A stretch of DNA of 64,000 bases, taken from positions 10,508,501-10,572,500 of the forward strand of contig JBBMOA010000013.1 in assembly GCA_037954235.1 (NCBI GenBank). Reading direction: 5' to 3'. The translations under genes and the position numbers were made by a program. Source of the stretch: Aulostomus chinensis (lineage: Eukaryota; Chordata; Actinopteri; Syngnathiformes; Aulostomidae). Positions 11,401-22,596 of this stretch are shown here, one piece after another (position 1 is the first letter of the stretch; the number at the start of each line of letters is the position of its first letter). Under the pieces are notes generated by a model that saw only the letters and a list, made by a program, of their open reading frames with translations, had not been told where the DNA came from and searched no databases.

Positions 11401-14400
11401 TCTGTGCATGCGATCAGAGCTACCTTCATGTATGAGCAGTTCCCAGAGGTGATGAACATGCTGTGGGCCCGCATGCTGAGGGACAACAAGAAGAACTGGA
11501 GGAGGGTCTACAAGGTCTGCCAACATCCCACAAACAACATACATAACTCAGAAGTTCTGCGAAGGCCTCAGCACCGTGTTTAGTCTTGATTGACCATCTG
11601 CCATTCCTCGCCAAAATGTATTCATAACAAAATTACTTATTCTAGACAATTAAATGTATTTGGGCTTTGTGATTGAAAGTAGATTGGGGTTAATAATTTA
11701 CTAACAAATGCTACTGACTTACTATGGAACAATTTATATGCCTCAAATTTTTAGCATTCCCATTGATGTCAGCTCAGACCACAGGAATGTTGAGAATTAA
11801 TGCTTCAACAGATTGAATCCTTCAAGAATCATGTTAGGAATCAATGCAGGAGCACTTCATTTTTTTTCACTGCTGCAGTGTGTTTTACCCTCCCCGACAG
11901 TCCTTGCTCCTGCTGGCCCATCTAATCAGGAATGGATCGGAGAGGGTTGTCACCAGTTCCAGAGAACATCTCTATGATCTGAGATCGTTAGAGAGCTATC
12001 ACTTTGTAGGTAAGGCTTTGTTCTGGGTATATCGTCTCTCTACTTCATGACACCTACGTTCATCTACATTTTGAAGGAGGAACACATAGGCAAGGGTGCC
12101 AGCCAACCACAATCCACTGTCACTTTGATTTCAAGTTTTCTGTTTTAATTAGGTGAGGCCTTCTCCTGGCAGAATGTTAATTAACAAAAGCTTCAAGTAC
12201 CATTCATTACAGCTCACAGCTGTAATGAATGGATGAAGGACCTAAGCACTGCTTATTCCACAAATCCTAAAACCACACACATACACACTGCCCTAAAGCT
12301 GCTTTTGTTATTCTCAGCCATGTGTGCCTTTTTAAGGTGCTGTTTACAAGCAAGAACTTTCAGCATTTCCTGTGCATGGATGTTCATATTTATCATAATT
12401 TGTATGTGTACATGTGTCAACACTTCAAACAAGACATTTTAAAATTCACTTCAACAATGCTGATTTAATATCTGTGCATCTCTGGCAGATGAGAATGGGA
12501 AGGACCAAGGAGTGAATGTGCGTCAGAAGGTGAAGGAGTTGGTGGAGTTTGTTCAAGATGATGATAGGCTGAGAGAAGAAAGGAAAAAGGCAAAGAAGAA
12601 CAAAGACAAATACATTGGAGTGTCCTCCGACAGTATGGGATACAGAAGTTATTGTAAGTTAACAGTGCAGTGAGAAATATAAACCGCACTAAACACTGAA
12701 GTTTGTTTACTCTCTTGACCTGCCTCATGCTCCTGTTTGCTTATGCCACCTTGATTTCTTCCCACTACAGCTGGGGACAGGTACGACTCCAGCGATAGCC
12801 GTGGAAAGTGGGATGATGACTGGGAGAGGAATAAAGGACAGTTTCCCTTCAGTGAGAAGTTGGGAGAGATAAGTGACAAAATCGGCAGTACCATTGACGA
12901 TACCATCAGCAAGTTTAGGAAGAAGGATAGAGATGACTCACCAGACAGATTTAGGTTGGTTTAAATAAAGTTATACTTTACCACATATTAGCATTCCAAA
13001 TATAAACAACTGTGTTTGTGCTCCTGGTGCCAATTGTTCCTTAACAAATATTGTATCCACTGGAGGAGTTTTTCTGGGTTCTCACCAAACTTTTTTTTTC
13101 CCGCACAGTGACAATGAGGAGGACAGAGGTAGCTCATCTCACAATGGGAAATCGGGTAAAGATTTCAAAGATGAAGAAGAAACTGTTACTACGAAGAGTG
13201 TACACATAGTCCAAGCAACAGAGACTACAGCAACAAGGAAGAGGGGAGGTGTCCCATCTAGGAAAGTGGACTTGGGGGCAGCAGCCCAATACACGGGAGA
13301 CAAGAGTCCAGGCACCACCACCAAACAGGTACATGGATACATGTAAAATTACTCACAGCGTAGGTTCCATATGTACCTTTTCTTGATCTCTCTGTGCATG
13401 TTCTTCATTCTAGCCCCAGTCAGCAGCACCTCAGCCTGCCAGTAGTGGCCTAGTTGACCTACTAATGGTGGGCACAACACCGAGCCAGCCAGCTGCCACA
13501 GGTGAAATAATGGAATTAACTTTAGGAGATACTCACATTTTAGGATATTTTTTCTTAGCTGCCTTTCCAGGTATATGTTGAGAAGATGACTATTAATTGC
13601 ATTTTGTGTTTTTCCTAAATAAGCTGATTCAAGATACATAAGAATTAGCTTGGCACAAAGAGTGAAATGTAGGGCTCCCCTGAATGTCAGTGATTCGAGT
13701 TATCAGGATAGACAGCGAATAGTTGAAGCATTATATTAAACAACCAACACTGAGTGCTGCCTTTCAAATATGTTTTATTTACATGTTGCATGATTGCCAC
13801 AAGTAAATCCAGGAAGTACAGAGTTTAGACTGAAACCAGACAACTCCACTGTGACTACAGGACTTGAGTCAGTTTGCCGTTCCTGTGGCCAGCTGCTCAT
13901 GCCAGCTTCAGTTTTTTTGGGGACAGCCAGGGGAGGGAGTTGATGTATAGGAACTAAGTGCACCAGATGTTTTTGGAGTAGTCCCGGGTGAATGCAGAGG
14001 GCGGGAGGATTGAACAGATGTTTGGTCTTCCACTGCCACCACCCCTCCTCTCTCTCCTACAAGCGTGACACTGAAGGAATGCTAACTATGTTAGCATGAC
14101 ACCTGCAACTCGCTTGTTTAAAATTTACATGTTTATGTCCTCTTCTCATGACAGACTTGATGGGAGGATTTGCTGACTTCTCCTCACCTGCTGCTTCTGT
14201 TGGCCTTTCCTCAGGAACTGGTAGGTTTCAGGGATTTTTAGTGTGTGCATATGTGTACTGCGCTGCTAGCCATACTGCTAGAATATTCAACGGGATGCTG
14301 GGAGGGAGCCCTTGCCATATGGAGCCTGCTACCTGCTCTGCATAACAAGAACAGACACACATCAACTCCTGTTATGGATGACAAGGAGACAGGGACAGAG

Positions 14401-14962
14401 GAAGACATCAGTGGGGGTGGAGGTAGTTGAGAGAGGGGTAGAGAAAAAACAAGCTGGACCAGTTCAATGAAATTTTAAAACGTGGTGCCAGTGGTCACTG
14501 AGAAATGTCCTCACCAAAGACTCAACTGTTTATTTTTAATTGCTATGACAGATTCAGTTTTGTATGTGGCATTTCTCATAATACAAACATCACTATTTGG
14601 ACAACAGATACAGTCAGTCATGCAACTGTCCCCTTCTGCCTGCAGCAGCACCCAACTCAAGTAGCAATGGAGATTTTGGAGAGTGGAATGCCTTCCCAGG
14701 GGGCCAGATGCCGGTAACTGCTCAGTCAGTGGACACCAGTGGAAATGACCTTTTTGGAGCCATGACAGCAGGTCTTGCCACTGTTGCTGCCCCAGCCCCA
14801 GTCTCAGTTCCAGGAGCTGTTCCTTCCTCAGCAGACCTGTTTGACTTGATGGGGCCAACTCAGTCCCTCAACTCTTCCCAGAGCCTGAACTTTAGCATGA
14901 GCAGTACACAGAGCATGAGCACCACAGTCCTGCCCCAGTCTATGTCACAGGTATGCATGAGT

Positions 14963-15034
<72 letters not shown>

Positions 15035-17623
15035 CCCCTTTTTAATAATTTGTTGAGATACATATTACTAGACAAGTTCATGCAAGACAGTCTGTTGGTG
15101 AATAGTTGCTTGAACTCATTGGAAAATATTGGGTTCATATGAGAGATCTGTAGGTCTTTCAGATATACCGTATTTAAAGTATAATATACAATTTAGAAAA
15201 GTACATTCCAGTATACATGCGTATCTCTAGTTGGCTATTCTGCTGCACTGTAACCTATGCGGTTGCGACAAGTGTACGGCACAGATGTCGGAGGTTTATG
15301 AAGATCTACAAATTTTCCTTCATTAACAGGGATCATAGTGACCTAAGAATGGCCTACATGTGACTGAATTTATCAGTTAAATTGATGAATTAATGATTTA
15401 TCAGAGTAAAATGATATCAGTAAATACAAAAACACTGCTCTCTCTCTGCGTGCTATCAAGTTCAGCCTCCAAATATCAGTGTTGTCTGAGAAAATACATT
15501 TGGACTACTAACAGATGGTCCATCCATCCATCCATGCATCCATTTTCTACCACTTATCCTGTTAAGGGTCATGGGGGGCTGGAGCCTATCCCAGCAGCTT
15601 TTGGGTGAGAGGCGGGGTTCACCCTGGACAGGTCACCAGTCCATCACAGGACCAACACATAGAGACAGACAACCATTCACACTCACAGTCACACCTACAG
15701 TCAATTTAGAGTATCAATCAGCCTCGTCCTCTCTTGATGTCTTTGGACTGTGGGAGGAAGCTGGAGTACCAGAGAGAACTTCTTGCTGTGAGGCTACAGT
15801 GCTAACCACTGCACCACTGTGTCACCCCTGATGGTTTGTGTCATACATAAAATGATCCAATTTTAAGACATGAGATAAAATGTCAAGATTAAACCCGTTG
15901 TTGAAGAATGTTGCTGTTGATGTTACTCAGCCAAAATTACCAATGCTCACACGTTTACTCAACTCACTCCACATTTTGACCACTGTCACACTGACATGAT
16001 AAAGACATGCCTCATAGATTGAAATATGGACAACTAGCATAATAGTAGAGGGTTAACATGCAGCCTCACCAGATGCTTGTTCCCCCCAGAGACCACCTAC
16101 TCCTCCTCCTACACACAACGAGAAAAATCCACTTTTGAGACTCAAAAAATTAAAAACCCGACAAAAGCCTGTGGATGATGACTGTACCTCCACATTGGAT
16201 GGTTTTTGATCTACTTTAACAAAAGAAGACACCCGCCACGCCCTCAATCAGAAGTTGGCAGTATCAGGGTTAACTGGGTCATTAACTGACACTCAATCTC
16301 CTCATCATCCATCCATTGTCGTCTTCCGCTTATTCCTTACTAGTAAGGGTCGCAGGGGGGCTGGAGCCTATCCCAGCACCAACGCTCGAGAGGCGGGGTT
16401 CACCCTGGACAGGTCGCCAGTTCTCCTCATCATGTATTTTGTTTATAAAACATGTTGTTATATTATTGTATATTATGTTCTCTGAATCTCAGTTTATGTG
16501 TGTATTTATCTTTGCCAGCCCCTCCAGACCATGGGGGGTCCTCTACAACCGCAGCCTTCCCAGCCCCTCCAGCCTATTCAGCAGGGAGTGGCTCCTCAGG
16601 GTGCTGTAGCCAAAGCGTCACTTCCCTCCACCTGGTCAGACCACTCTGTTAACATCAGCCTCGACTTCCTTGGCCCAGGTGCGCAGGCCCCCAAGCCAAG
16701 CCAGCCCAGTCTCAATACCCTCCAGCAAGGTGAGAGCTCAGTCACTAGACCTATGTTAAATGTTTTGATCTGTATTTAGTAGCAGCCTAGTCATACCCAA
16801 AAATCATGGTTTGGTGTGTGTGTGTATGTATATGTATGTATGTATATTGTTTTTTTTAAGTCACAATTTTTCATGTATTTTCTTTTTTTTATGGAATTTT
16901 CTCAGTTTGTCTCTCCAATAAGAAAATGTGTCTGTAGTTGCAACTACCTGCAGCTTGCTTTTGAAAAAGAAAAGTTTACAACTATGGAAATGAAAATGAA
17001 AAGGTTAAAGACTTTAGTCTGGTGTATGAGTGGCTGGCTGAAAAAGGGAACTTTTTTAGGGGCTTGATGACCCTCAATATGTGTTTAGCACCCATATTTT
17101 CAACAACGTATGGCTTCATATCCGCTGTTCTAAAAACACCTGTGGTGTTTGTTGTTGCTTCACTTCAGTGTGAATTGTTAGTAATGGGCTGTACACCATG
17201 GGGGGGGGGGGGGGGGGACTCCACTGTTGTTTCTTTGTACCATTGATGTTTGATGAGCAAATAAGTGCACAAGTACTAACCCTACACGCTGTTCCCTTAA
17301 CTTATTCTGTATGTTCTGTTGTTGTTATAGGCAACCAGGCACCTGCTAACATGCTCTCCCAAGGATTCTCTGCAATGAGCTTGGGAACCACAGTCAGACC
17401 ACCAGCAAACCTCATGATGCACCCTGGTGCTGGATTGGGGATGGTCCCGAACCAGGGCATGATGGGGATGGGGATGGGCATGAACATGGGGATGCCCCAG
17501 GGAGGTATGACCATGGGGATGCCTGGTGCTATGGGAATGGGGATGGGAATAGGAATGAACCCTGGTATGGTCCAACAGCCCAAACCTGATGCCTTTGCTG
17601 ACTTCGGCAACTTTGGGAAGTGA
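5453..17623 (+). CDS. clint1: Clathrin interactor 1 (epsinR), complete, 12 coding exons
   Basis: CLINT1 is an adaptor of clathrin-coated vesicles at the trans-Golgi and endosomes. It binds phosphoinositide and SNAREs through an ENTH domain, and AP-1/GGA and clathrin through its tail. Coding exons: 5453-5493, 10989-11093, 11418-11514, 11901-12009, 12489-12653, 12771-12954, 13109-13328, 13414-13501, 14155-14220, 14646-14950, 16519-16729, 17331-17623. They sum to 1884 nt and 627 aa (human 625). The ENTH domain covers exons 1-5 (MLNMWKVRELVDKA, RNGSERVVTSSREH). The tail carries clathrin/adaptor-type motifs: DLFDLM, GDFGEWNAF, and DAFADFGNF at the C terminus. Exon 12 has a Met/Gly-rich low-complexity stretch. 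The exon 10 start could instead be 14649 (tandem CAGCAG acceptor). The exon 3 donor (gtctgc) is weak. The first intron is 5.5 kb. Confidence 0.97.
5494..10988 (+). other. CLINT1 intron 1, no gene recognised
   Basis: A 5.5 kb AT-rich intron. Its first 330 bases are rich in TAGC/GCTA tetramers (about 5590-5820). The rest holds homopolymer A/T runs, for example 9766-9781, and no reading frame or repeat that I could assign. Confidence 0.7.
12200..12232. repeat. Perfect 15-bp inverted repeat with 3-nt loop
   Basis: CCATTCATTACAGCT, then CAC, then AGCTGTAATGAATGG. The arms are exact complements. It lies in CLINT1 intron 4, about 190 bp after the exon 4 donor. Confidence 0.9.
14967..15032. repeat. 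(CA)n just after the CLINT1 exon 10 donor
   Basis: About 33 CA units starting some 16 bases after the 5' splice site at 14951. Confidence 0.95.
15519..15828 (-). repeat. tRNA-headed SINE-like repeat, reverse copy
   Basis: Same family as 4396-4765, inverted. It begins with the (ccat)n tail complement and ends with 'gcaccactgtgtcacccc', the complement of the head. It lies in CLINT1 intron 10. Confidence 0.88.
16304..16424 (-). repeat. tRNA-headed SINE-like repeat, reverse fragment
   Basis: Contains 'ggctggagcctatcccagca' and 'gaggcggggttcaccctgg', both shared with the copy at 15519-15828. It is a tail-end fragment about 95 bp upstream of CLINT1 exon 11. Confidence 0.85.
17199..17217. repeat. 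Poly-G run
   Basis: Nineteen consecutive G in CLINT1 intron 11. The length is prone to sequencing error. Confidence 0.85.
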
Positions 17624-19430
17624 TGAGTGTGGCGAGCCAAGCTAACCTGGAGGAGCGGCATCAGTATCTCTCTCTACGTCCATCGGTGAAGGATTGTTAT
17701 GAGCTGCAAACAAAGAGTACTTGAATAATGTAAACTACCATAATATCAACACCTTGCAATCTCCTTATTTTTAAAGTAATTCTGTATAGTAATATGGATC
17801 TAAATAAATGACTGTCTGTGTGTGCGCGTGTGTGTGCGTGCGTGCGTGTGTGTGTGTTGAAACCAATGATGGGTGTAGTCTGGGGTGGCAGTCAGATGGA
17901 CGCACTGTTGTGTGCCTTGTTTGATCGTAAAGAAAGAAGCGTGTCCTGCAGAGAGAATGTCAGGGGATCTTTTATAACCTCAATCAAGTGAAATCAGAGT
18001 AGCAAAAATATATATATACATATATATCAGTAGCTGCATCATTTTTCGAGATGCCTTCTCTAACTTTACTGAATGAGTTTGGATAACATGATCAGCCATT
18101 TTAACTTTCTAATGTCAAGTTACCTCTTATGTGTCCTCACTCTTCCCTTTGGCCTGTAAATAGAAATGTAGAGCCCTTTTCAAATGAAGTACTTACACGA
18201 GAGGCGGCAACAATGTGACGAATCATACACACCAAATCTGATATGAATTCCGACCTTTAACAATGCACATTGGTGCTTTCTGTGTATGCGAGGGTCCATG
18301 CGCTTCAGCTGTCTGCTACAGTACGTGATGAATGAGTGAAGTGAAAGTTAATGATTAACGTGGAGTTTCTCCATTAACAGACCATCCTTAGTGGCTTTTC
18401 TTGTTTGATATAAATTTATCTATTTTACTTGTGAAGAGAAGTCAAAATGAGATAATCAGTAAAGCCTTATACAGGGTTGTGGGTTTATTTTTTTCTTCTA
18501 AATTACAGCCGAGTGCCTGGAAAATGTTTATCTGTTCTCTTCGGTTCACTTTCTGATGATGAGATGACTGTGCGGTGTTGAGGACGGCGACCACACCGTG
18601 TACAAATAAGTGTTTGTACTCATGTCTCCGGCCAACTCTTCAGAGTATCAGATGCAATTGTCGTTATTTCACGTTTTGTTTGTTCATCGGACATTTTTAA
18701 CTTCCACTTTGGTGTTGAGCTCAGTTCAGCACCCGGCACACTGACTTTAAGGTGACATGGTGAGCCTATGTGTCTCAGTAAATACTGCTTCCTTGCCTAT
18801 CATCTTGATGAACATGTTAAAGAGCAGTCATACAACCTTGCCAGTTCATGTCTTCAGGTCCAGATTAATGCAAGAAGCACTTTTTGGATGCTGTCTGTAG
18901 TCCGTGATGAACAGTTGCTCCTGGTGTGCCTATCTGATGTGTTCAGTGGTTCAAGTGCCTGCTGATGGTCGCCTCCTGACCCTTGTAATGAGCGATAGTA
19001 AGTCATTCTTGGATGCCTGACAAGTTCGGTATGTCAATGATGAGATAAATAATTCAACAACTAGAGGATTGTGCCGCCCCCCCTCCCTGAGAGAATTGAA
19101 GTTATGCTTTCTATCGCTCTCTACGGGCTCAAGGCTGTGCACACTGACCCACCGTAGCCTTGCTCCCAAGTCTGAAACATTCAAATGACCAAAATCTGTT
19201 GCTGTTTTTCTACAATATATATCAGTAGATTTGTTTTACGCTTTTTGTTTTCTACTTCAAATTTATTTTGAGCTTCTGTATGATGGGATTGTTACTGAAA
19301 CACTAGTATATGCAAATGAAAGAATCCTTTATGAATTTTTTTTTGCATTATTCCCATGTTTGATTTGATTTACACATCAAGATTCTTTATCTACAACATT
19401 AAACAGTTGATTGAAATTTGTTAATGGTGT
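17624..19430 (+). other. clint1: Probable CLINT1 3' UTR
   Basis: Open, repeat-poor sequence after the stop. It contains an (AT)n stretch near 18008-18027 and ends at a second candidate poly(A) site. No other gene is visible. The UTR boundary is inferred. Confidence 0.5.
17803..17857 (+). terminator. clint1: Proximal CLINT1 poly(A) signal with GT-rich downstream element
   Basis: AATAAA at 17803-17808, 180 bp after the stop codon. It is followed at once by a TG/CG-alternating run (17815-17857) that could serve as the GU-rich downstream element. Use of the site is inferred. Confidence 0.6.
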
Positions 19431-19455
19431 GTGTCATGTGGTGTGTTGTGCCATT
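19398..19455 (+). terminator. clint1: Distal CLINT1 poly(A) signal candidate
   Basis: ATTAAA at 19398-19403, then about 20 bases later a GT-rich stretch (ggtgtgtgtcatgtggtgtg). Together with 17803 this suggests alternative polyadenylation. Confidence 0.45.
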
Positions 19456-20315
19456 AGCCTCATTCAAAAGAGCTTTGAGCAGCAGAAGTGCAGCCGTGCC
19501 AGCATGTTAACTTTAAAAAGACTAAACTTCTCATCTGCTGATGAATTACTGCTGATTTATAGCTCAACTGTTTGAACGTACGCGTTCTCCTATAAGAAGG
19601 TGAGACGGCTCGAGTGCTCTGGTTAAGCACACTTGAAAAATAGTGCGATCTAAATGTGTCTCATCTCTTCTTCTCTTGGAACAAACAACTAAAACATGCC
19701 TCACATTAAACAATTGACCCCATTTTCACTCTCTGGAGAGGGTGACTGTTAAGTGGGCTACACTAATATTCTGATACATTACATGAAGAGTAACATATAG
19801 CTTAACTGCCATTGATGGAGACTGTCCTACTTATGGCACAGATGGAAGGAAAGAGGGTCAGTTAAACTTTCTGCACTCTAGCAGTTGAATTAAAAGCAAA
19901 GACCCAGAAACAATAGAGAAATTATACAATCGCTCGGTGCTGCTCATCATCCAAAAGCAACCTGCCATTTAAAAAGAGGGGGAGAGCATCTTTACAACTT
20001 CCATGAGATGCAGTAAATTGTGCTTTTATGGTTAATGTGCCCATTAAAGAGTAAAAGCAATCGGAGACGTCAAGACAAATGACAGCTTTTGAGTGCCATC
20101 TGCAATCTCTAGCTTCACAAACTCAATAATTCATAATGCATTTATGAAGTCCGCCGAGACTGCGCTGTCATTCCTGTTCAAACTAGCGGGAAAAGCAACA
20201 TAAAGGGACAAGCGCTTCAGACGTCAACAAGCATGCGAGATGCTGCTGGGTTGATGCTGCCACCTGCTGGGCGAAACCCAACAGACACAAAAAAAAAATC
20301 CTAAAAGAAAAAAGC

Positions 20316-20321
20316 TTTAAT
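20316..20321 (-). terminator. lsm11: Candidate LSM11 poly(A) signal (ATTAAA)
   Basis: On the minus strand ATTAAA lies about 140 bases past the LSM11 stop. It fits a short 3' UTR converging on the CLINT1 3' end about 0.9 kb away. Confidence 0.4.
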
Positions 20322-20459
20322 TCCTCAGTATCAAGGTAATAGAGAAAACATTCCATATCAATATGATATAAAAGTCCTGCTTTGATTCTTCATCAACAGG
20401 TTTTCACATCTGTTATTTCACAATTGTTCAAATAGATGTTTAACTTAACTGCTGCATCA

Positions 20460-22596
20460 TTAGAGCGGCTCAGGGTTCACCAGGATAATGCTCTCGCCCC
20501 GGATGAAGAGTTGGCTGATGTGGCGAGTGTGGACCTTCCCGTACGTGCAGTCTGTCCTGGGCTTTTCCTGTTTGGGTTTATCAGGGTCCGACTGCTTGGA
20601 CTCTGTCTCTACGTCTCCTCTCCTGCTGGTAGGGTGAGCCGATCGGCTTTTTGGACTCGTTTTTGCGCTTTCAGGCTGACGCTTGCTCTTGTCTCCCTGC
20701 TGCTCTGCTGCTGGTTCGTCACCTCTCGACCTTTCCTGGACTTTTAGCTTCTGGAAGAGCTGCAAAAAAGATATCAGTCACAGTGAAAATGCTGAGCTGT
20801 GAGCTCCTACCCGTTAGCTTTTCCAGCTGGAGCTGCAGTGCTGCTGCATGCTTTTAATTGAGGATTTGTAATTTCATTTCATTCTTTTTTTCCCCTCACT
20901 CAATAAAACCAAACACGGACCATCTTCTACCGCGTTGCAGGACATTCAGTATATATGTGAGAATAACAGCTATAATTGAACAGAAATGTACCTAAGAACG
21001 AGATGACGATCATTCATTTCATTTCATGGATTTTTGAATAAGGCAGGGAGCAGAGGGACAAGATCAGCAGCTGCAGACACTGAAATCTAGATGATTACAA
21101 CTGGAGCGATTCATCAGAACGAGCATATACCCGTGTGACGGTCAGAGCTTTCTGGTGGTAGAATGCTTCTCCCAGTAGAGGCTCTCCGTACGTCTCGTCT
21201 ACGTCCACCATCGCCTGACGGAGAGAGGCAGCACGGTCAGAGGCTAACACAAAGTCATCCAAGTCATGGCGACAGGTATGTGTTAGCGGGACTCACCATG
21301 TTCCAGAACTTGTCGAAGGCCACCACGAACCCAGAGCACACCCCTCTAAATCCCTTGAAGGTCCTGATGTGAACTCTGACCCTTACCCTCTCTTCCACGC
21401 AGCGATAGAGCTCACCCAAGGGACTGCCTTTGCATACTGCACAAGAGGTGAAAAACAAGTTACACGTCATGAAAAGAACAGCAGTTTCATTGGTTTTCAA
21501 TTGAAAGATTCAAAGAAGGACTTAAATCTTTGAAAGTACGTGTAATAAAGACCCACTAAATTGTTTCGTGAGTTTTCACCATCTACAGACAGTGAGACGT
21601 GTAGGTGCCACAGCGCCCTCCTCCGTCATCATCAACACAACCTGATGTTTCATGTTTATCCAGAAACCGAGGCTGTTCTGGAAGCCCAAACTCTTAATAG
21701 GAGACTCATTTTAAATTTCTGTCCACAAATGTGCTGCAGTTTTAATTGAATGTCTTATCAAAGAAGTTGCTACGATTAGTTTCACTGCAGTTTGAGGACT
21801 TGTGTGTTGTTATGGACTTTAGTATCGACATTACATTACAAGTCATGCAAGATTAAAAAATAAGTTGCTTTTTAATCACGAGTAAAATCCACTGGGCGTC
21901 AATCATGTCGTATGTTTAGACGCTGCTGGACTTTCAACCCTGAATCCTCGTGTCACTGCGCGGAGACTTAACTGTTTGCTGCTCGTGAGACTAAATTCAA
22001 ACTAAGACTGAGACAAAAATCCTGCAGTGCGTAAGAACATTTCATGAATGGTAACTCGAGAACGACTGAACCGTGAGTGTTTCCACGTGTCATGGGTGTC
22101 ACAATAAACCGTTTTTCTGCGTGGATCACGCCGTGAACCTACGGGGCATCCTGGTCAGGACATTCTTCTGGACCTTCTGCTTCCTCCGCCGGGGTTTGCA
22201 GCTGCTCTCCCCCTCCTCTTCTTCGTTCGCCGGCTTCTTCACCATCAGCTTCTTTAGCCGCTCAATGCGCTCCGGGTCCGCCACCCCTTTCATCGCCTTT
22301 TGACGCCTTTTCTCCACGTTCTCCGGCTTGGCTCGACCCCGACCGCCCCTCTGAAAGCTCTCAAACTCCGCCACATTATTAAAACATTTGATGTTGGGGA
22401 AAGGAAGCGACACCGTGGGAGAGTACAATGCCAAGAGTGGGTCGAAGTTCTCCGAGCAGACGTCGGTTTTATCTGTATCATCGCCCCCTGAACTGCAGGC
22501 TGCGTCCTGTGCGGAGGAAGTACTGGGACCGGCGGCTTGTCCAGTCTCTTTACCGGCTAGTTTGTCACGCTGGCCCTGCCTCTCACCCTCCTCCAT
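20460..22596 (-). CDS. lsm11: U7 snRNP-associated Sm-like protein LSm11, complete, 4 exons
   Basis: LSm11 replaces SmD2 in the U7 snRNP heptamer and recruits the machinery that cuts replication-dependent histone pre-mRNA in the nucleus. Exons in transcript order: 22596-22143, 21436-21297, 21214-21131, 20759-20460. They sum to 978 nt and 325 aa (human 360). The N-terminal extension contains ENFDPLLALYSP and basic stretches (KPRRRKQK). The Sm1 half spans exons 2-3 (GELYRCVEERVRVRVHIRTF, DVDETYGEPLLG). A long charged spacer precedes the Sm2 half at the C terminus (HTRHISQLFIRGE). This split Sm fold is typical of LSm11. The start is the first ATG of an open 156-codon exon. The gene is head-to-head with THG1L. 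Confidence 0.95.

Noticed and set aside
15571..15831. Repeated 'GGWSLSQ...TGHQSITGPTHRDRQPF' reading frames at several places
   Set aside because: The same frame appears in every copy of the GGCGGCACGG repeat family. It is repeat sequence, not a gene family.
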